Shown piece after piece: positions 33,308-41,698 of a stretch of 64,000 bases of DNA; positions within the stretch are counted from its first letter, which is position 1, and every line of letters starts with the position of its first letter. The notes under the pieces are model-generated. The model searched no databases. It was not told where the DNA came from and saw only the letters and a list, made by a program, of their open reading frames with translations. Origin of the DNA: Bacteroidota bacterium (GTDB lineage Bacteria; Bacteroidota; Bacteroidia; 2-12-FULL-35-15); NCBI GenBank assembly GCA_025963775.1, contig JAOQAD010000012.1, positions 62,001 through 126,000 on the forward strand. Direction: 5' to 3'. Both the position numbers and the translations under genes were made by a program.

Positions 33308-34408
33308 ATGGACACAACAGCAGAATTAAAAAACGTAGCATTAGAACAGAAACATGTTTCATTAGGCGCTAAAATGGTGCCTTTCGCAGGATATAACATG
33401 CCGGTTTCCTATACCGGGCTGAATGACGAACACATGACCGTGCGCAACGCAGTGGGTGTTTTTGATGTGAGCCACATGGGCGAATTTATTTTAAAGGGCG
33501 ATGATGCACTCGACCTGATCCAGCGCGTGACATCAAATGATGCTGCAGTGCTGGCCGATGGCAAGATCCAGTACTCCTGCCTTCCAAACGACAAGGGCGG
33601 CATCGTGGATGATTTGCTGGTGTACCGGATCAATGAAAAAGAATACATGCTGGTGGTGAATGCTTCCAACATTGAAAAAGACTGGAACTGGATCAGCAAC
33701 TACAATACAAAGAATGTGGAGATGAAAAACATTTCCGATTCTGTTTCATTACTCGCCGTACAGGGGCCAAAAGCGATCCTTGCCTTACAGAAACTAACAG
33801 ACATCAACCTTTCCGAAATTCCTTATTACTCTTTCAAAAAAGGCACCTTCAACGGTGAAGCCAACGTAATCATTTCCAACACAGGTTACACAGGCGCAGG
33901 CGGATTCGAGCTCTATTTTGCAAATGAAGTGGCTGATAAAATGTGGGATGCGATCTTTGCTGCAGGCGCTGAGTTCGGCATCAAGCCAATTGGTTTGGGC
34001 GCACGCGACACGCTTCGCCTCGAAATGGGCTTCTGCCTTTACGGAAATGATATCGACGACACTACTTCACCGATCGAAGCGGGATTAGGCTGGATCACCA
34101 AATTCACAAAGGAATTCACCAACAAAGCTGCAATCCTCGAACAAAAAGAAAAAGGAGTTTCTAAGAAATTAGTTGGCTTCGAAATGATCGACCGCGGAAT
34201 CCCCCGCCACGACTACCCGATCGCTGATGCTTCCGGGAACATCATCGGGAAAGTAACTTCAGGAACGCAGTCGCCATCGCTGAACAAAGCGATCGGCATG
34301 GGTTACGTTCAAACCGCTTTCGCGAAAGCTGATTCCGAGATTTTCGTTATGATCCGCGATAAGGCGATCAAAGCAAAAGTTGTGAAGATCCCGTTTTATA
34401 AAGCATAA
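33308..34408 (+). CDS. gcvT: Glycine cleavage system aminomethyltransferase (T protein)
   Basis: A protein of 366 residues from the ATG at 33308; a TTG 30 bases upstream is less likely. It has [32 protein letters not shown], a central [11 protein letters not shown] and [20 protein letters not shown], all hallmarks of GcvT. The C-terminal beta barrel includes [21 protein letters not shown]. It transfers the aminomethyl carbon from lipoylated GcvH to tetrahydrofolate, releasing ammonia. GcvH and GcvP are not in this window. A solitary hairpin repeat follows its stop and may help terminate transcription. Confidence 0.96.
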   Translation: MDTTAELKNVALEQKHVSLGAKMVPFAGYNMPVSYTGLNDEHMTVRNAVGVFDVSHMGEFILKGDDALDLIQRVTSNDAAVLADGKIQYSCLPNDKGGIVDDLLVYRINEKEYMLVVNASNIEKDWNWISNYNTKNVEMKNISDSVSLLAVQGPKAILALQKLTDINLSEIPYYSFKKGTFNGEANVIISNTGYTGAGGFELYFANEVADKMWDAIFAAGAEFGIKPIGLGARDTLRLEMGFCLYGNDIDDTTSPIEAGLGWITKFTKEFTNKAAILEQKEKGVSKKLVGFEMIDRGIPRHDYPIADASGNIIGKVTSGTQSPSLNKAIGMGYVQTAFAKADSEIFVMIRDKAIKAKVVKIPFYKA

Positions 34409-34420
34409 TTTCAATGCGCA

Positions 34421-34464
34421 GTTCTCGATACATCACGCTGAAAAAGCGTGACACTCGAACTGAC
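34421..34464. repeat. Solo palindromic repeat sharing the GIY-YIG cassette 2 ends
   Basis: Reading the minus strand: GTCAGTTCGAGTGTCACGCT, a short T-rich loop, then AGCGTGATG and TATCGAGAAC. The outer GTCAGTTCGAG and TCGAGAAC are the same as in the 24-base arm of the cassette at 46169-46581, while the inner part forms its own CACGCT/AGCGTG hairpin. No gene is inside. It sits between gcvT and comB and may also work as a terminator. Confidence 0.75.
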
Positions 34465-34494
34465 GTTAAATAAAATGATCCTGCGATACGTAGT

Positions 34495-35214
34495 ATGGAA
34501 AAAAAGCTGATTGTTGATGTTTGCCTTTCACCGCATTTATACCCTGTTTACCACAAGGATGACCACATCGTTGTAGTCATTGATATTCTCCGCGCCACAT
34601 CTGCCATGTGCACGGCTTTTGAACATGGCGTGGACAAGATGATCCCGGTGGCCAGCGTGGAAGAAGCCACCGAATATAAGAACCAGGGCTTCCTCGTGGG
34701 TGCAGAACGCAACGGCATTGCCCTTGAAGGATTTGATTTCGGCAACTCGCCTTACAGCTACATGACGGATGCCATTAAAGGGCAAACCATCGTGATCTCC
34801 ACCACCAACGGAACACAGGCCATCGAGGCTGCGCGGAATGCGTATAAAATTGTGATCGGCGCATTCACCAATATTTCTGCTTTGTGCGACTGGCTGCAAA
34901 CGCAGGACCGAAATGTGCTGCTGCTGTGCTCCGGATGGAAAAACCGCTTTAACCTTGAAGACAGCCTGTTTGCAGGCGCTGTGGCGGAGCGTCTTTCAGC
35001 CGGCGGACTGTTCCGGACAGGCGATGCAGCATTGGCAGTTTCTTCGCTTTACAGCCAGGCGAAAACAAACCCCTATAAATTCCTGCATAATTCTTCCCAT
35101 GCTGAAAGACTTGCTGCAATGGGACTGAAGGCAGACATCAAATACTGCCTTCAGGTGGACCGGACAAAAGTGATCCCGGTACTGGATGGCAAGCATCTCA
35201 TCAAATTATCTTAA
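34495..35214 (+). CDS. comB: 2-phosphosulfolactate phosphatase family (ComB)
   Basis: A protein of 239 residues with the ComB signatures VVVIDILRATSAMCTAFEHG, GFLVGAERNGIALEGFDFGNSP, STTNGTQAIEAA and LLLCSGWKNRFNLEDSLFAG. ComB is a Mg-dependent phosphatase of coenzyme M biosynthesis in methanogens. In bacteria the family is widespread where coenzyme M is not made, possibly serving sulfolactate metabolism or general phosphatase duty. No ComA or ComC homologue is nearby, so the physiological substrate is unknown. Confidence 0.9.
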   Translation: MEKKLIVDVCLSPHLYPVYHKDDHIVVVIDILRATSAMCTAFEHGVDKMIPVASVEEATEYKNQGFLVGAERNGIALEGFDFGNSPYSYMTDAIKGQTIVISTTNGTQAIEAARNAYKIVIGAFTNISALCDWLQTQDRNVLLLCSGWKNRFNLEDSLFAGAVAERLSAGGLFRTGDAALAVSSLYSQAKTNPYKFLHNSSHAERLAAMGLKADIKYCLQVDRTKVIPVLDGKHLIKLS

Positions 35215-35233
35215 TTCCCCTTCTTTTATTTTG

Positions 35234-35241
35234 TAAATTTG
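35234..35241 (+). promoter_or_regulatory. Bacteroidota -7 box upstream of the zinc phospholipase/nuclease-like gene
   Basis: TAAATTTG matches TAnnTTTG, 38 bases before the ATG at 35280. Confidence 0.55.
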
Positions 35242-35279
35242 AGTTCAGGAAGCTTCTTTCTGCCTTCTGAGAACACACC

Positions 35280-36269
35280 ATGAAAAAAGTTTTTTTAGTC
35301 CTCATTGCCCTTGCACTTGCCTTTTTCTTTATTCCTTCGCAGGAGCCGGCATATTCATGGGGATTCTTCGCGCACAAGAAGATCAACAGGATGGCAATAT
35401 TTACATTGCCTTCCGAGATGATGGGATTTTATAAGCAGCACATCGAATACATCACCGAACATGCCGTGGATCCGGATAAACGCCGCTACGCCAACGAAGA
35501 TGAAGCACCGAGGCATTACATCGACATCGATCATTACGGCGAGTATGCCTTCGACTCCGTTCCGAAATTCTGGAAGAATGCAGTAAAAAAATATTCGGAA
35601 GATACACTCAAGGCCTATGGCATTGTTCCATGGCACATCGAAAAAATGGTGTACCGCTTAACGGAAGCATTCAAACAGGAAAATCTCGACCTCATCCTCC
35701 ACTACTCTGCCGACCTTGGCCATTACATTGCCGACTCGCATGTCCCGCTGCACACCACCGAAAATTACAACGGGCAGATGACCAACCAAAAGGGGATCCA
35801 CGGCTTCTGGGAATCGCGCATCCCGGAAATGAAATCGGATGGCTATGATTATTTTGTAGGAAAGGCAAAATATATTGACAAGCCGATCAACAAGGCATGG
35901 GAAACAGTGAAGGCAAGCCATGCCGCAGTGGATTCGGTCTTAAAATTTGAAGCGGCACTGAATGCAAAGTACTCCCCGGATAAAAAATACAGCTTCGAGA
36001 ACCGTGGTGCCACACTGATGAAAGTGTACTCGAAAGAATACACGGAAGATTATGATAAAATGATCGCGGGAATGGTGGAACGGAGAATGCGCACCGCGAT
36101 CATCACTGTTGGCAGCCTTTGGTACACCGCCTGGGTGAATGCCGGAAAGCCCGACCTCAACCGCTTTGGCAGCAAGGAAGTCAGCGATTCGTTAAAAAAG
36201 GCGAATGCCGCGGAGGAAGAACTGTGGAAAACGGGAAAGACGAAAGTGGTGAAGGGGCATGATGATTAA
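35280..36269 (+). CDS. Secreted zinc-dependent phospholipase C / S1-P1 nuclease-like protein
   Basis: A protein of 329 residues with a signal peptide (residues 1-26, ending PAYS). The mature N-terminus WGFFAHKKINRMA gives the Trp and His ligands of the trinuclear zinc site. These are followed by HYIDIDHYGEY (D and H), HYSADLGHYIADSHVPLHTT (H-x3-D, H-x3-H pattern) and HGFWESRIPE. The fold is shared by Bacillus phospholipase C and S1/P1 nucleases, so the substrate could be phospholipid or nucleic acid. It is probably periplasmic or secreted. It has its own promoter box and no clear operon partners. Confidence 0.85.
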   Translation: MKKVFLVLIALALAFFFIPSQEPAYSWGFFAHKKINRMAIFTLPSEMMGFYKQHIEYITEHAVDPDKRRYANEDEAPRHYIDIDHYGEYAFDSVPKFWKNAVKKYSEDTLKAYGIVPWHIEKMVYRLTEAFKQENLDLILHYSADLGHYIADSHVPLHTTENYNGQMTNQKGIHGFWESRIPEMKSDGYDYFVGKAKYIDKPINKAWETVKASHAAVDSVLKFEAALNAKYSPDKKYSFENRGATLMKVYSKEYTEDYDKMIAGMVERRMRTAIITVGSLWYTAWVNAGKPDLNRFGSKEVSDSLKKANAAEEELWKTGKTKVVKGHDD

Positions 36270-36271
36270 GG

Positions 36272-36327
36272 GATGTGAGATGTGAGATGTGAGATGTGAG
36301 ATGTGAGATGTGAGATGTGAGATGTGA
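36272..36327. repeat. Heptanucleotide microsatellite (GATGTGA)x8
   Basis: Eight perfect head-to-tail copies of GATGTGA directly after the stop of the zinc hydrolase gene. Such a run is prone to slippage, and it is outside any gene. Confidence 0.9.
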
Positions 36328-36333
36328 GAATGC

Positions 36334-36411
36334 GGCCTCAGAGAGGCCAAACATTTTTAGAAAAAACCATGAGTGATTAAAAACTTGCCCCAGCGGGGCA
36401 AAACATTAACC
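36334..36411. repeat. Two palindromes with an AAACATT tail
   Basis: GGCCTCAGAGAGGCC followed by AAACATTT (36334-36355), and TTGCCCCAGCGGGGCAA followed by AACATTAACC (36385-36411). The palindromes differ, but each ends in the same AAACATT tail. Matching units lie at 62811 and 62859. Confidence 0.7.
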
Positions 36412-36452
36412 ACCCCAGCCCGGCAGGAGGAACCGCTCTGTAAAAAAACTCA

Positions 36453-37049
36453 ATGAAAAAATTTCTCAAACTATTCTCCTGCTTTATTCTCATTCTTATT
36501 GCAGTTTATTTTCTTTTCTTCAGCAAGCGTTATCCACTGGGCATCATCAGCCATTCCATGTCGGTAGGCGATTCGGTTGATTCCTACAACGGCGTTGTGG
36601 TTTACAACAACGGGATGGACTATCCGAAAAGCTATGGCAAACATTATAATTCCGACAGCTCTTTTTATTATGGAAAAAAGTGGCAGTGTGTTGAATTCAT
36701 CAAACGTTATTATTATGATCATCTCCGGTTTACAATGCCTGACGGCATGGGCAACGCGAAAGATTTTTATGATCCTGCTGTAAGCAACGGAAAGCTCAAC
36801 AAGCAAAGGGGATTGCTGCAATTCAGGAATGACAGCACTTCGAAGCCACAAGCTGATGACATTCTTGTCTTTGGCGGGAAATACGGGCATGTGGCTATTG
36901 TAACCAATGTAAGCGATACCGAAGTGGAAGTGATCCAGCAGAACATTTACATGACGCCAAGGGAAACATTTTCACTGAAATTCAACAATGGAATTTATTC
37001 TGTTGGCGGGAAGAAGAAACCGAACGGCTGGCTGAGAAAAGCTAACTAA
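36453..37049 (+). CDS. CHAP-domain amidase/peptidase, membrane anchored
   Basis: A protein of 198 residues. One hydrophobic segment (residues 4-23) is a membrane anchor or uncleaved signal. The CHAP core carries the catalytic cysteine in WQCVEFIKRYY and the histidine in KYGHVAIVTNV, followed by EVEVIQQNIYM and a GWLRKA terminus. CHAP enzymes cut peptidoglycan stem peptides or glutathionylspermidine-type amides. The context and anchor favour a periplasmic peptidoglycan or amide hydrolase. It is convergent with the TPR gene, meeting at adjacent bases. Confidence 0.85.
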   Translation: MKKFLKLFSCFILILIAVYFLFFSKRYPLGIISHSMSVGDSVDSYNGVVVYNNGMDYPKSYGKHYNSDSSFYYGKKWQCVEFIKRYYYDHLRFTMPDGMGNAKDFYDPAVSNGKLNKQRGLLQFRNDSTSKPQADDILVFGGKYGHVAIVTNVSDTEVEVIQQNIYMTPRETFSLKFNNGIYSVGGKKKPNGWLRKAN

Positions 37050-38060
37050 TTATTTTTTTCGTCTTCGCACAAAAACAATCAAAACAAAACCTAAAAGCGG
37101 GATAAGCAGCCATGGAGCGAATGAACGCTTATGCCGCAATGATACAAGCCTTGCTGTTGATGAGCTGAGCCTGGCATAAGCAGCAATAACTTTCGCAGTG
37201 TTCATCTTCGCAGTTGCCTTTTTTGCTGAGCGCCTTAACTCCTCTTCCAGCTTTCTTCCTTCGATCGCTTTTGTATAATCACCCTTGCTCCAAATTGCCG
37301 TCTTTGCTGCCACCGAATCGCAGCGGCTTTTAATGGAAGGATCGTATTCGCCCGCAAGCCGGTATGGTTCCGCCGCAGACTGATATGCATACGTCAATTC
37401 ATTCAGTTTGCCAAGCGTGGCCAGCAGGTCAGCCACAAAAATATTCTGAGGCTTCACGAGCAACATCCGTTCGTGCAGCTGAAAGTTCAGCTGGTAGATC
37501 ACTCTGTTGAGATCCTCCATGCTGAGTGCTGTGCCCGCATCCAGCACAGGGTGCGTTTTCAGCCATCCCGGTGATTGCCCTTCCTTTTTTTCCGCTTCCA
37601 GTATTTTCAGATGGATCCATTCAGAGCCATTGTGAGATGACCTGTCCAGCTCATAGGCCTTCTTTGTATAATAATAAGCAGAGTCTGTATTGCCGGTCAA
37701 TTCGTACAGCACACCAAGGTTCGCACTGATCCTGTAATTTAACCCTTTGATGGCCATTGCGCTGAACAGTTTCTTTTTAGCCGCTGCATAATCGCCTGTA
37801 AAAATATCACACACGGCCAGTTCATTCAGGTATTCCCAATCATTGGGCCCCTTATGGAAATTTTCTTCCACAAACGCTTTCCATTCCTGCACCTTTCCCG
37901 AGTAGTTGTTCAGCTTCAGGCCCCGGATCTCAGAAAGCGGCAGGGCCGGGTAATTCCCGAACACATCCACTGCATAGGCATTGATGCAGGCATGGGACTG
38001 CGCCGAAAAAACAATAAAGAGGTATATGAAGAGTTTCCTGATAGTATGCGTTTTAAACAT
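37050..38060 (-). CDS. TPR-repeat protein with C-terminal membrane anchor
   Basis: A protein of 336 residues with a signal peptide (residues 1-28, around SAQSHACINAYA), a central helical region with TPR-like repeats (for example DWEYLNELAVCDIFTGDYAAAKK and ISANLGVLYELTGNTDSAYYY) and a last hydrophobic span followed by RRRKK, a stop-transfer anchor. It is probably a periplasmic scaffold held in the inner membrane; no partners are evident. A TATATTTG box is about 35 bases upstream. A single TPR domain gives no specific function. Confidence 0.8.
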   Translation of the reverse strand: MFKTHTIRKLFIYLFIVFSAQSHACINAYAVDVFGNYPALPLSEIRGLKLNNYSGKVQEWKAFVEENFHKGPNDWEYLNELAVCDIFTGDYAAAKKKLFSAMAIKGLNYRISANLGVLYELTGNTDSAYYYTKKAYELDRSSHNGSEWIHLKILEAEKKEGQSPGWLKTHPVLDAGTALSMEDLNRVIYQLNFQLHERMLLVKPQNIFVADLLATLGKLNELTYAYQSAAEPYRLAGEYDPSIKSRCDSVAAKTAIWSKGDYTKAIEGRKLEEELRRSAKKATAKMNTAKVIAAYARLSSSTARLVSLRHKRSFAPWLLIPLLGFVLIVFVRRRKK

Positions 38061-38093
38061 CCGGGCGTTGAAAGTAATCTTCTGCCATTAAAA

Positions 38094-38101
38094 CAAATAT
38101 A
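38094..38101 (-). promoter_or_regulatory. Bacteroidota -7 box upstream of the TPR gene
   Basis: Minus-strand TATATTTG matches TAnnTTTG, about 35 bases before the TPR gene start. Confidence 0.55.
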
Positions 38102-38131
38102 TTAAAAGTTTTCGCGGCTTACAAATTGTAG

Positions 38132-38139
38132 TAAATTTG
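38132..38139 (+). promoter_or_regulatory. Bacteroidota -7 box upstream of the alpha/beta hydrolase
   Basis: TAAATTTG matches TAnnTTTG. It overlaps a TTG that would otherwise extend the hydrolase frame, which argues for the ATG at 38176. Confidence 0.6.
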
Positions 38140-38175
38140 AAAGAGGAACACACATCCAGAAGCCCTGAATCCCAA

Positions 38176-38985
38176 ATGAAAAAATTTCTTTTCCCGATCC
38201 TGATCGTATGCACGCTTTTATCCTGCAGCACTTCTTCCTTCTTTTACGCGCCTGAAAAGGCACTGGCACATTCTCCTGACACAAGTATTTACAATGTGGA
38301 GGTCATCAATTTCAAATCGGGCAACGGCAATACATTGAACGGATGGTTCCTGAAACCGAAGTCAGGCCCGGCAAAAGCGACCGTTCTGCAATTGCATGGC
38401 AACGGCGGGAACATCTCTTATCAATATCAATTTGCAGAGCCCCTGGTGAAAGCGGGCTACCAGGTGATGGTGTTCGATTATGAAGGCTATGGAAATTCCA
38501 CAGGCAGCCCTTCACAGGAAAAAGTGCTGGATGATGCCATTCAATCATTGAAATACATCCGGCAGCGGGAAGATGTGGCCGGCAAAAAGCTGATCCTGTT
38601 CGGGCAATCGTTGGGCGGGCATTTATCATGCGTGGTTGCAGCTAAGGAAGGTGCAATGATCGATGCGCTTGTTGTGGAAGGTGCATTTTCAGGGCATGAG
38701 CTGATGGCGATGTATGTCGGCAAACAGCACGGCGCACCGAAATGGCTGGCGAAATTACTGGTGCGCACCAAATACGAAGCGATCAATTACATTGATAAGG
38801 TAACTGTTCCGAAGCTGATCATTCACAGCACGGAAGATGCTACCTGCCCGTTCGTTATGGGAAAAGCATTGTATGAAAAAGCAATCATGCCGAAGGAATT
38901 CTGGGAAGTGAAAGGCGGCCACATCATGGCAAGCCGCTTGTATCCGAAGGAGTTTGTGGAGCATTTTGATAAGCTGTTGCAGTAG
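38176..38985 (+). CDS. Alpha/beta hydrolase lipoprotein
   Basis: A protein of 269 residues from the ATG at 38176. The N-terminus has a lipobox (CTLLSCSTSS, with the cysteine at about residue 16), so it should be lipidated in the periplasm. The hydrolase core has the oxyanion LQLHGNGGN, VFDYEGYGNSTGS, a nucleophile elbow FGQSLGGHL (GxSxG), the acid in STEDATCPF and the histidine in KGGHIMASR. It resembles the ABHD12/13-like (BEM46) family of bacterial hydrolases. Substrate unknown, probably ester or acyl groups at the envelope. Confidence 0.88.
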   Translation: MKKFLFPILIVCTLLSCSTSSFFYAPEKALAHSPDTSIYNVEVINFKSGNGNTLNGWFLKPKSGPAKATVLQLHGNGGNISYQYQFAEPLVKAGYQVMVFDYEGYGNSTGSPSQEKVLDDAIQSLKYIRQREDVAGKKLILFGQSLGGHLSCVVAAKEGAMIDALVVEGAFSGHELMAMYVGKQHGAPKWLAKLLVRTKYEAINYIDKVTVPKLIIHSTEDATCPFVMGKALYEKAIMPKEFWEVKGGHIMASRLYPKEFVEHFDKLLQ

Positions 38986-39015
38986 AATCATTTCCATCCT
39001 GTGCTAAGGATTACC

Positions 39016-39066
39016 GTTATTCCGTGCTACGCCTGTCCCGGACCTGATGCGGGAACACGGGATGAC
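39016..39066. repeat. GTTATTCCG-type palindrome
   Basis: GTTATTCCGTGCTACGCCTG, then GCGGGAACACGGGATGAC. It is a single module of the GTCATCCCG family, between the hydrolase and aroA. Confidence 0.65.
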
Positions 39067-39092
39067 GGAACATTATAGTAAGATAAAAACAG

Positions 39093-39122
39093 ATCTGTGA
39101 AATCCGTGTAATCTGTGGTGAA
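39093..39122. repeat. Dispersed CACAGATTTC-type repeat (inverse copy)
   Basis: ATCTGTGAAATCCGTGTAAT then CTGTGGTGAA, the reverse of the copy at 25142-25171. It lies directly after the aroA stop. Confidence 0.6.
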
Positions 39123-39125
39123 ACA

Positions 39126-40367
39126 CTAAACCTCCTCGATCACAAACCCCAGCTTCTTCAGATCATTCCAATAACCGGGATATGATTTCTTTACGATCTC
39201 CGGATGCTCAATGAGCACCGGATCAAACTTCAGTGCAAGCGGTGCAAATGCCATGGCCATGCGGTGGTCATCGTAGGTATGAATGGAGGACGGGGCATTT
39301 AAAACAGGTGATGGCATGATCTTCACAGCCTTGTCGTTCCTGATCTCCAGCTCCACGCCCATCTTTTTTAATTCATTCTGCAGCGCAACGACTCTGTCTG
39401 TTTCCTTGATCCGTAAGGTATGCAGGCCGTTAAAAAAAGAAGGGATCTGCAATGCTGCCGTTGTTACGGCAACTGTCTGCGCAATATCCGGGCAATCGGA
39501 AAAATCAAATCCGAAGTGCTCATCCTTCACGCGCATTTTTGTAAGGCGGATGCCATCGGGAATAAATTCGGTCCTTACCCCGAAAAATGTAAATACATCG
39601 GCAATGATCGCATCGCCCTGCAAACTTGGGTTCTTCAGGCCTTTGATGGTGATGTCGGCTTCCTCTGCCAGCGCTGCTATTTCGTACAGGTACGATGCCG
39701 AGCTCCAGTCGCCTTCCACATTGTATACATATTCATCATCGCTTTTTTTATGATAGCTTTGCTTGCTCACCGAGATCGCATTGCCGTGCCACACGCCATA
39801 CACGCGGAATTCCTCCAGCATTTTCAGGGTCATGTTGATGTAAGGGCGCGATGTTACTTCTCCCCTGAACTTTATCACGAGCCCGTTCTGCAAGGCCGGA
39901 GAGATCAGCAGCAGCGCCGAAATGAACTGGCTGCTTACATTTCCGTCCATTTCCACTTCGCCGCCTTTCAATGTTTTCCCTTCCACCTTTAGCGGGGGAA
40001 AGCCTTCCTTCCCCATATAAGTAATGTTAGCGCCAAGTTGCCGCAGCGCATCCACGAGGATCCCGATCGGGCGCTGCTTCATCCTTTCGGAACCGGTGAT
40101 GATCCTTGTGCCCGGCTTTGTGGCATAGTAAGCTGTTAAAAAGCGCATTACCGTACCGGCGGGCCCTACGTCAATGGTCTGCATCCCGGGAGTGTAAAGA
40201 ATATCCTGCAGGGTTTGCGTATCCTGCGCGCTTGCAATGTTCCTGATCTCAAACTCATCTTCACACAGTGCCTGTATGATCAGTGCACGGTTGCTTTCAC
40301 TTTTTGAAGCAGTCAATTCAATGGTGCCGGTTATTTTTTTTGAAGGGTGAGAGATCCTGTAATTCAT
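39126..40367 (-). CDS. aroA: 3-phosphoshikimate 1-carboxyvinyltransferase (EPSP synthase)
   Basis: A protein of 413 residues. It has TASKSESNRALIIQAL at the N-terminus (shikimate-3-phosphate binding), AGTVMRFLTAYYATKPG (the PEP region, in its shorter Bacteroidota form) and the C-terminal YDDHRMAMAFAPLAL. It joins phosphoenolpyruvate to shikimate-3-phosphate in aromatic amino-acid synthesis. Sequence around the PEP loop looks like a class II-type enzyme, but this cannot be settled here. Its ATG is 1 base after the aroB stop, so the two form an operon. Confidence 0.95.
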   Translation of the reverse strand: MNYRISHPSKKITGTIELTASKSESNRALIIQALCEDEFEIRNIASAQDTQTLQDILYTPGMQTIDVGPAGTVMRFLTAYYATKPGTRIITGSERMKQRPIGILVDALRQLGANITYMGKEGFPPLKVEGKTLKGGEVEMDGNVSSQFISALLLISPALQNGLVIKFRGEVTSRPYINMTLKMLEEFRVYGVWHGNAISVSKQSYHKKSDDEYVYNVEGDWSSASYLYEIAALAEEADITIKGLKNPSLQGDAIIADVFTFFGVRTEFIPDGIRLTKMRVKDEHFGFDFSDCPDIAQTVAVTTAALQIPSFFNGLHTLRIKETDRVVALQNELKKMGVELEIRNDKAVKIMPSPVLNAPSSIHTYDDHRMAMAFAPLALKFDPVLIEHPEIVKKSYPGYWNDLKKLGFVIEEV

Positions 40368-40368
40368 A

Positions 40369-41460
40369 TTACTTCAAGAGTTTAGCTTCCTTTGTATAGT
40401 AGTTCAGCGCTTCTTTAATCAGTTCCGCATTTGCAGATCTGTTTATTTCACAGTTGCCAATGCCTGCGAGCAACGAAAAGCTGATACCATCCTTCTCATT
40501 TTTCTTATCGTGTTTCATGAGCTCCAACAGCCGCTCCTGCCCCATCTTTTCAATGGAGATGCCCTTGTATGTTTTTAAAATAAAGCGGGTGACTGTTTCC
40601 AGCTCTCCTTCCGGCAGTCCGCAAACCTTGTAAGAAAGCCAGGCTTCGCAAACCATGCCCGCAGCAATAGCTTCACCATGGAGCAGGGGCTTCTTCGCAT
40701 CGTTTTCAAGTGAATATGTTTCTATGGCATGGCCGATGGTATGTCCGAAGTTTAGCATCTTCCTTTTTCCTTTTTCCTTCGGGTCTTCCTGCACCACCTC
40801 ATTTTTGATCTGTATGGAAATTTTTATCAGCTCTTCCAGCTCATCCGGGTCACCGGGCTTGTGCTGTATGATCTTCTTCCAGTATGCTGCATCCGCGATC
40901 AGCGCATGCTTGACCATTTCCGCAAAGCCGGATAATACCTGCCTCCGGTCGAGTGTGCGTACAAAATCACTGTTGATAAAAACCGCGGCAGGATTGGAGA
41001 ATACGCCGATCTCGTTCTTCAGGTGATGAAGGTCGATGCCGGTCTTTCCGCCAACCGAGGCATCCACCTGCGAAAGTAAAGTTGTGGGAATATTGATGAA
41101 ATCGATGCCGCGCTTGAAGGTGGAGGCAATAAAGCCGCCCATGTCGCTGATCACGCCGCCGCCAAGGTTTACAAAAAGCGAATGCCGGTCGGCGCCCAGC
41201 TCGCTCAGCGTGCTCCAGATCTGGGCGCACACTTCCAGGCTTTTGTTCTCTTCCCCGCTTTCGATCTCGATCAGCTCAGCATCCTTAAAATACTCAACCT
41301 GCTCTACCAGCCGCGGATAACAATGCTTCAGGGAGTTTTCGTCAACAAGGATAAAGAGCTTCGAATACTTATCCTTTGCCGTCCTGAAAAAACGGTTGAT
41401 CTCCTTTGCTATGCTTGTATTTATATAAACGGAATAGCCCGCTGACTTTATCTCTGGCAT
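40369..41460 (-). CDS. aroB: 3-dehydroquinate synthase
   Basis: A protein of 363 residues with GGGVISDMGGFIASTFKRGI (NAD binding), TLLSQVDASVGGKTGID and LNFGHTIGHAIE, the last giving metal-binding histidines. It converts DAHP to 3-dehydroquinate, the second step of the shikimate pathway. A TATATTTG promoter box lies about 15 bases upstream and serves both genes. The other shikimate genes are not in this window. Confidence 0.95.
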   Translation of the reverse strand: MPEIKSAGYSVYINTSIAKEINRFFRTAKDKYSKLFILVDENSLKHCYPRLVEQVEYFKDAELIEIESGEENKSLEVCAQIWSTLSELGADRHSLFVNLGGGVISDMGGFIASTFKRGIDFINIPTTLLSQVDASVGGKTGIDLHHLKNEIGVFSNPAAVFINSDFVRTLDRRQVLSGFAEMVKHALIADAAYWKKIIQHKPGDPDELEELIKISIQIKNEVVQEDPKEKGKRKMLNFGHTIGHAIETYSLENDAKKPLLHGEAIAAGMVCEAWLSYKVCGLPEGELETVTRFILKTYKGISIEKMGQERLLELMKHDKKNEKDGISFSLLAGIGNCEINRSANAELIKEALNYYTKEAKLLK

Positions 41461-41475
41461 ATAATTTAATTATCA

Positions 41476-41483
41476 CAAATATA
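41476..41483 (-). promoter_or_regulatory. Bacteroidota -7 box upstream of aroB-aroA
   Basis: Minus-strand TATATTTG matches TAnnTTTG, about 15 bases before the aroB ATG. Confidence 0.6.
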
Positions 41484-41501
41484 ATCAAAGCTGTTCAATT
41501 T

Positions 41502-41540
41502 ACCACGGAGAAGCGGAGAACACCGAGAGCCACCGAGATA
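41502..41540. repeat. ACCACGGAGAAGCGGAG-type dispersed repeat
   Basis: ACCACGGAGAAGCGGAGAAC then ACCGAGAGCCACCGAGA. It has internal CACCGAGA repetition and resembles the short dispersed repeats at 25142 and 39093 in style, but I see no second copy here. It lies between divergent aroB and the proline dehydrogenase gene. Confidence 0.4.
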
Positions 41541-41597
41541 TTGTCTTTTTTAGCAGGCCTATGCTGAAAAATCATTTTATTTATCGTAATAAGCAAT

Positions 41598-41605
41598 TAT
41601 CTTTG
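41598..41605 (+). promoter_or_regulatory. Bacteroidota -7 box upstream of proline dehydrogenase
   Basis: TATCTTTG matches TAnnTTTG, about 95 bases before the ATG at 41699; the leader is long. Confidence 0.5.
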
Positions 41606-41698
41606 CTATGGAAATCCGGGAACACTGTTAATCGGACTTACCATCGGGACATAAACCTGAAACTTTATAAACTAAGTACTTCAACCTGAAATATATTT

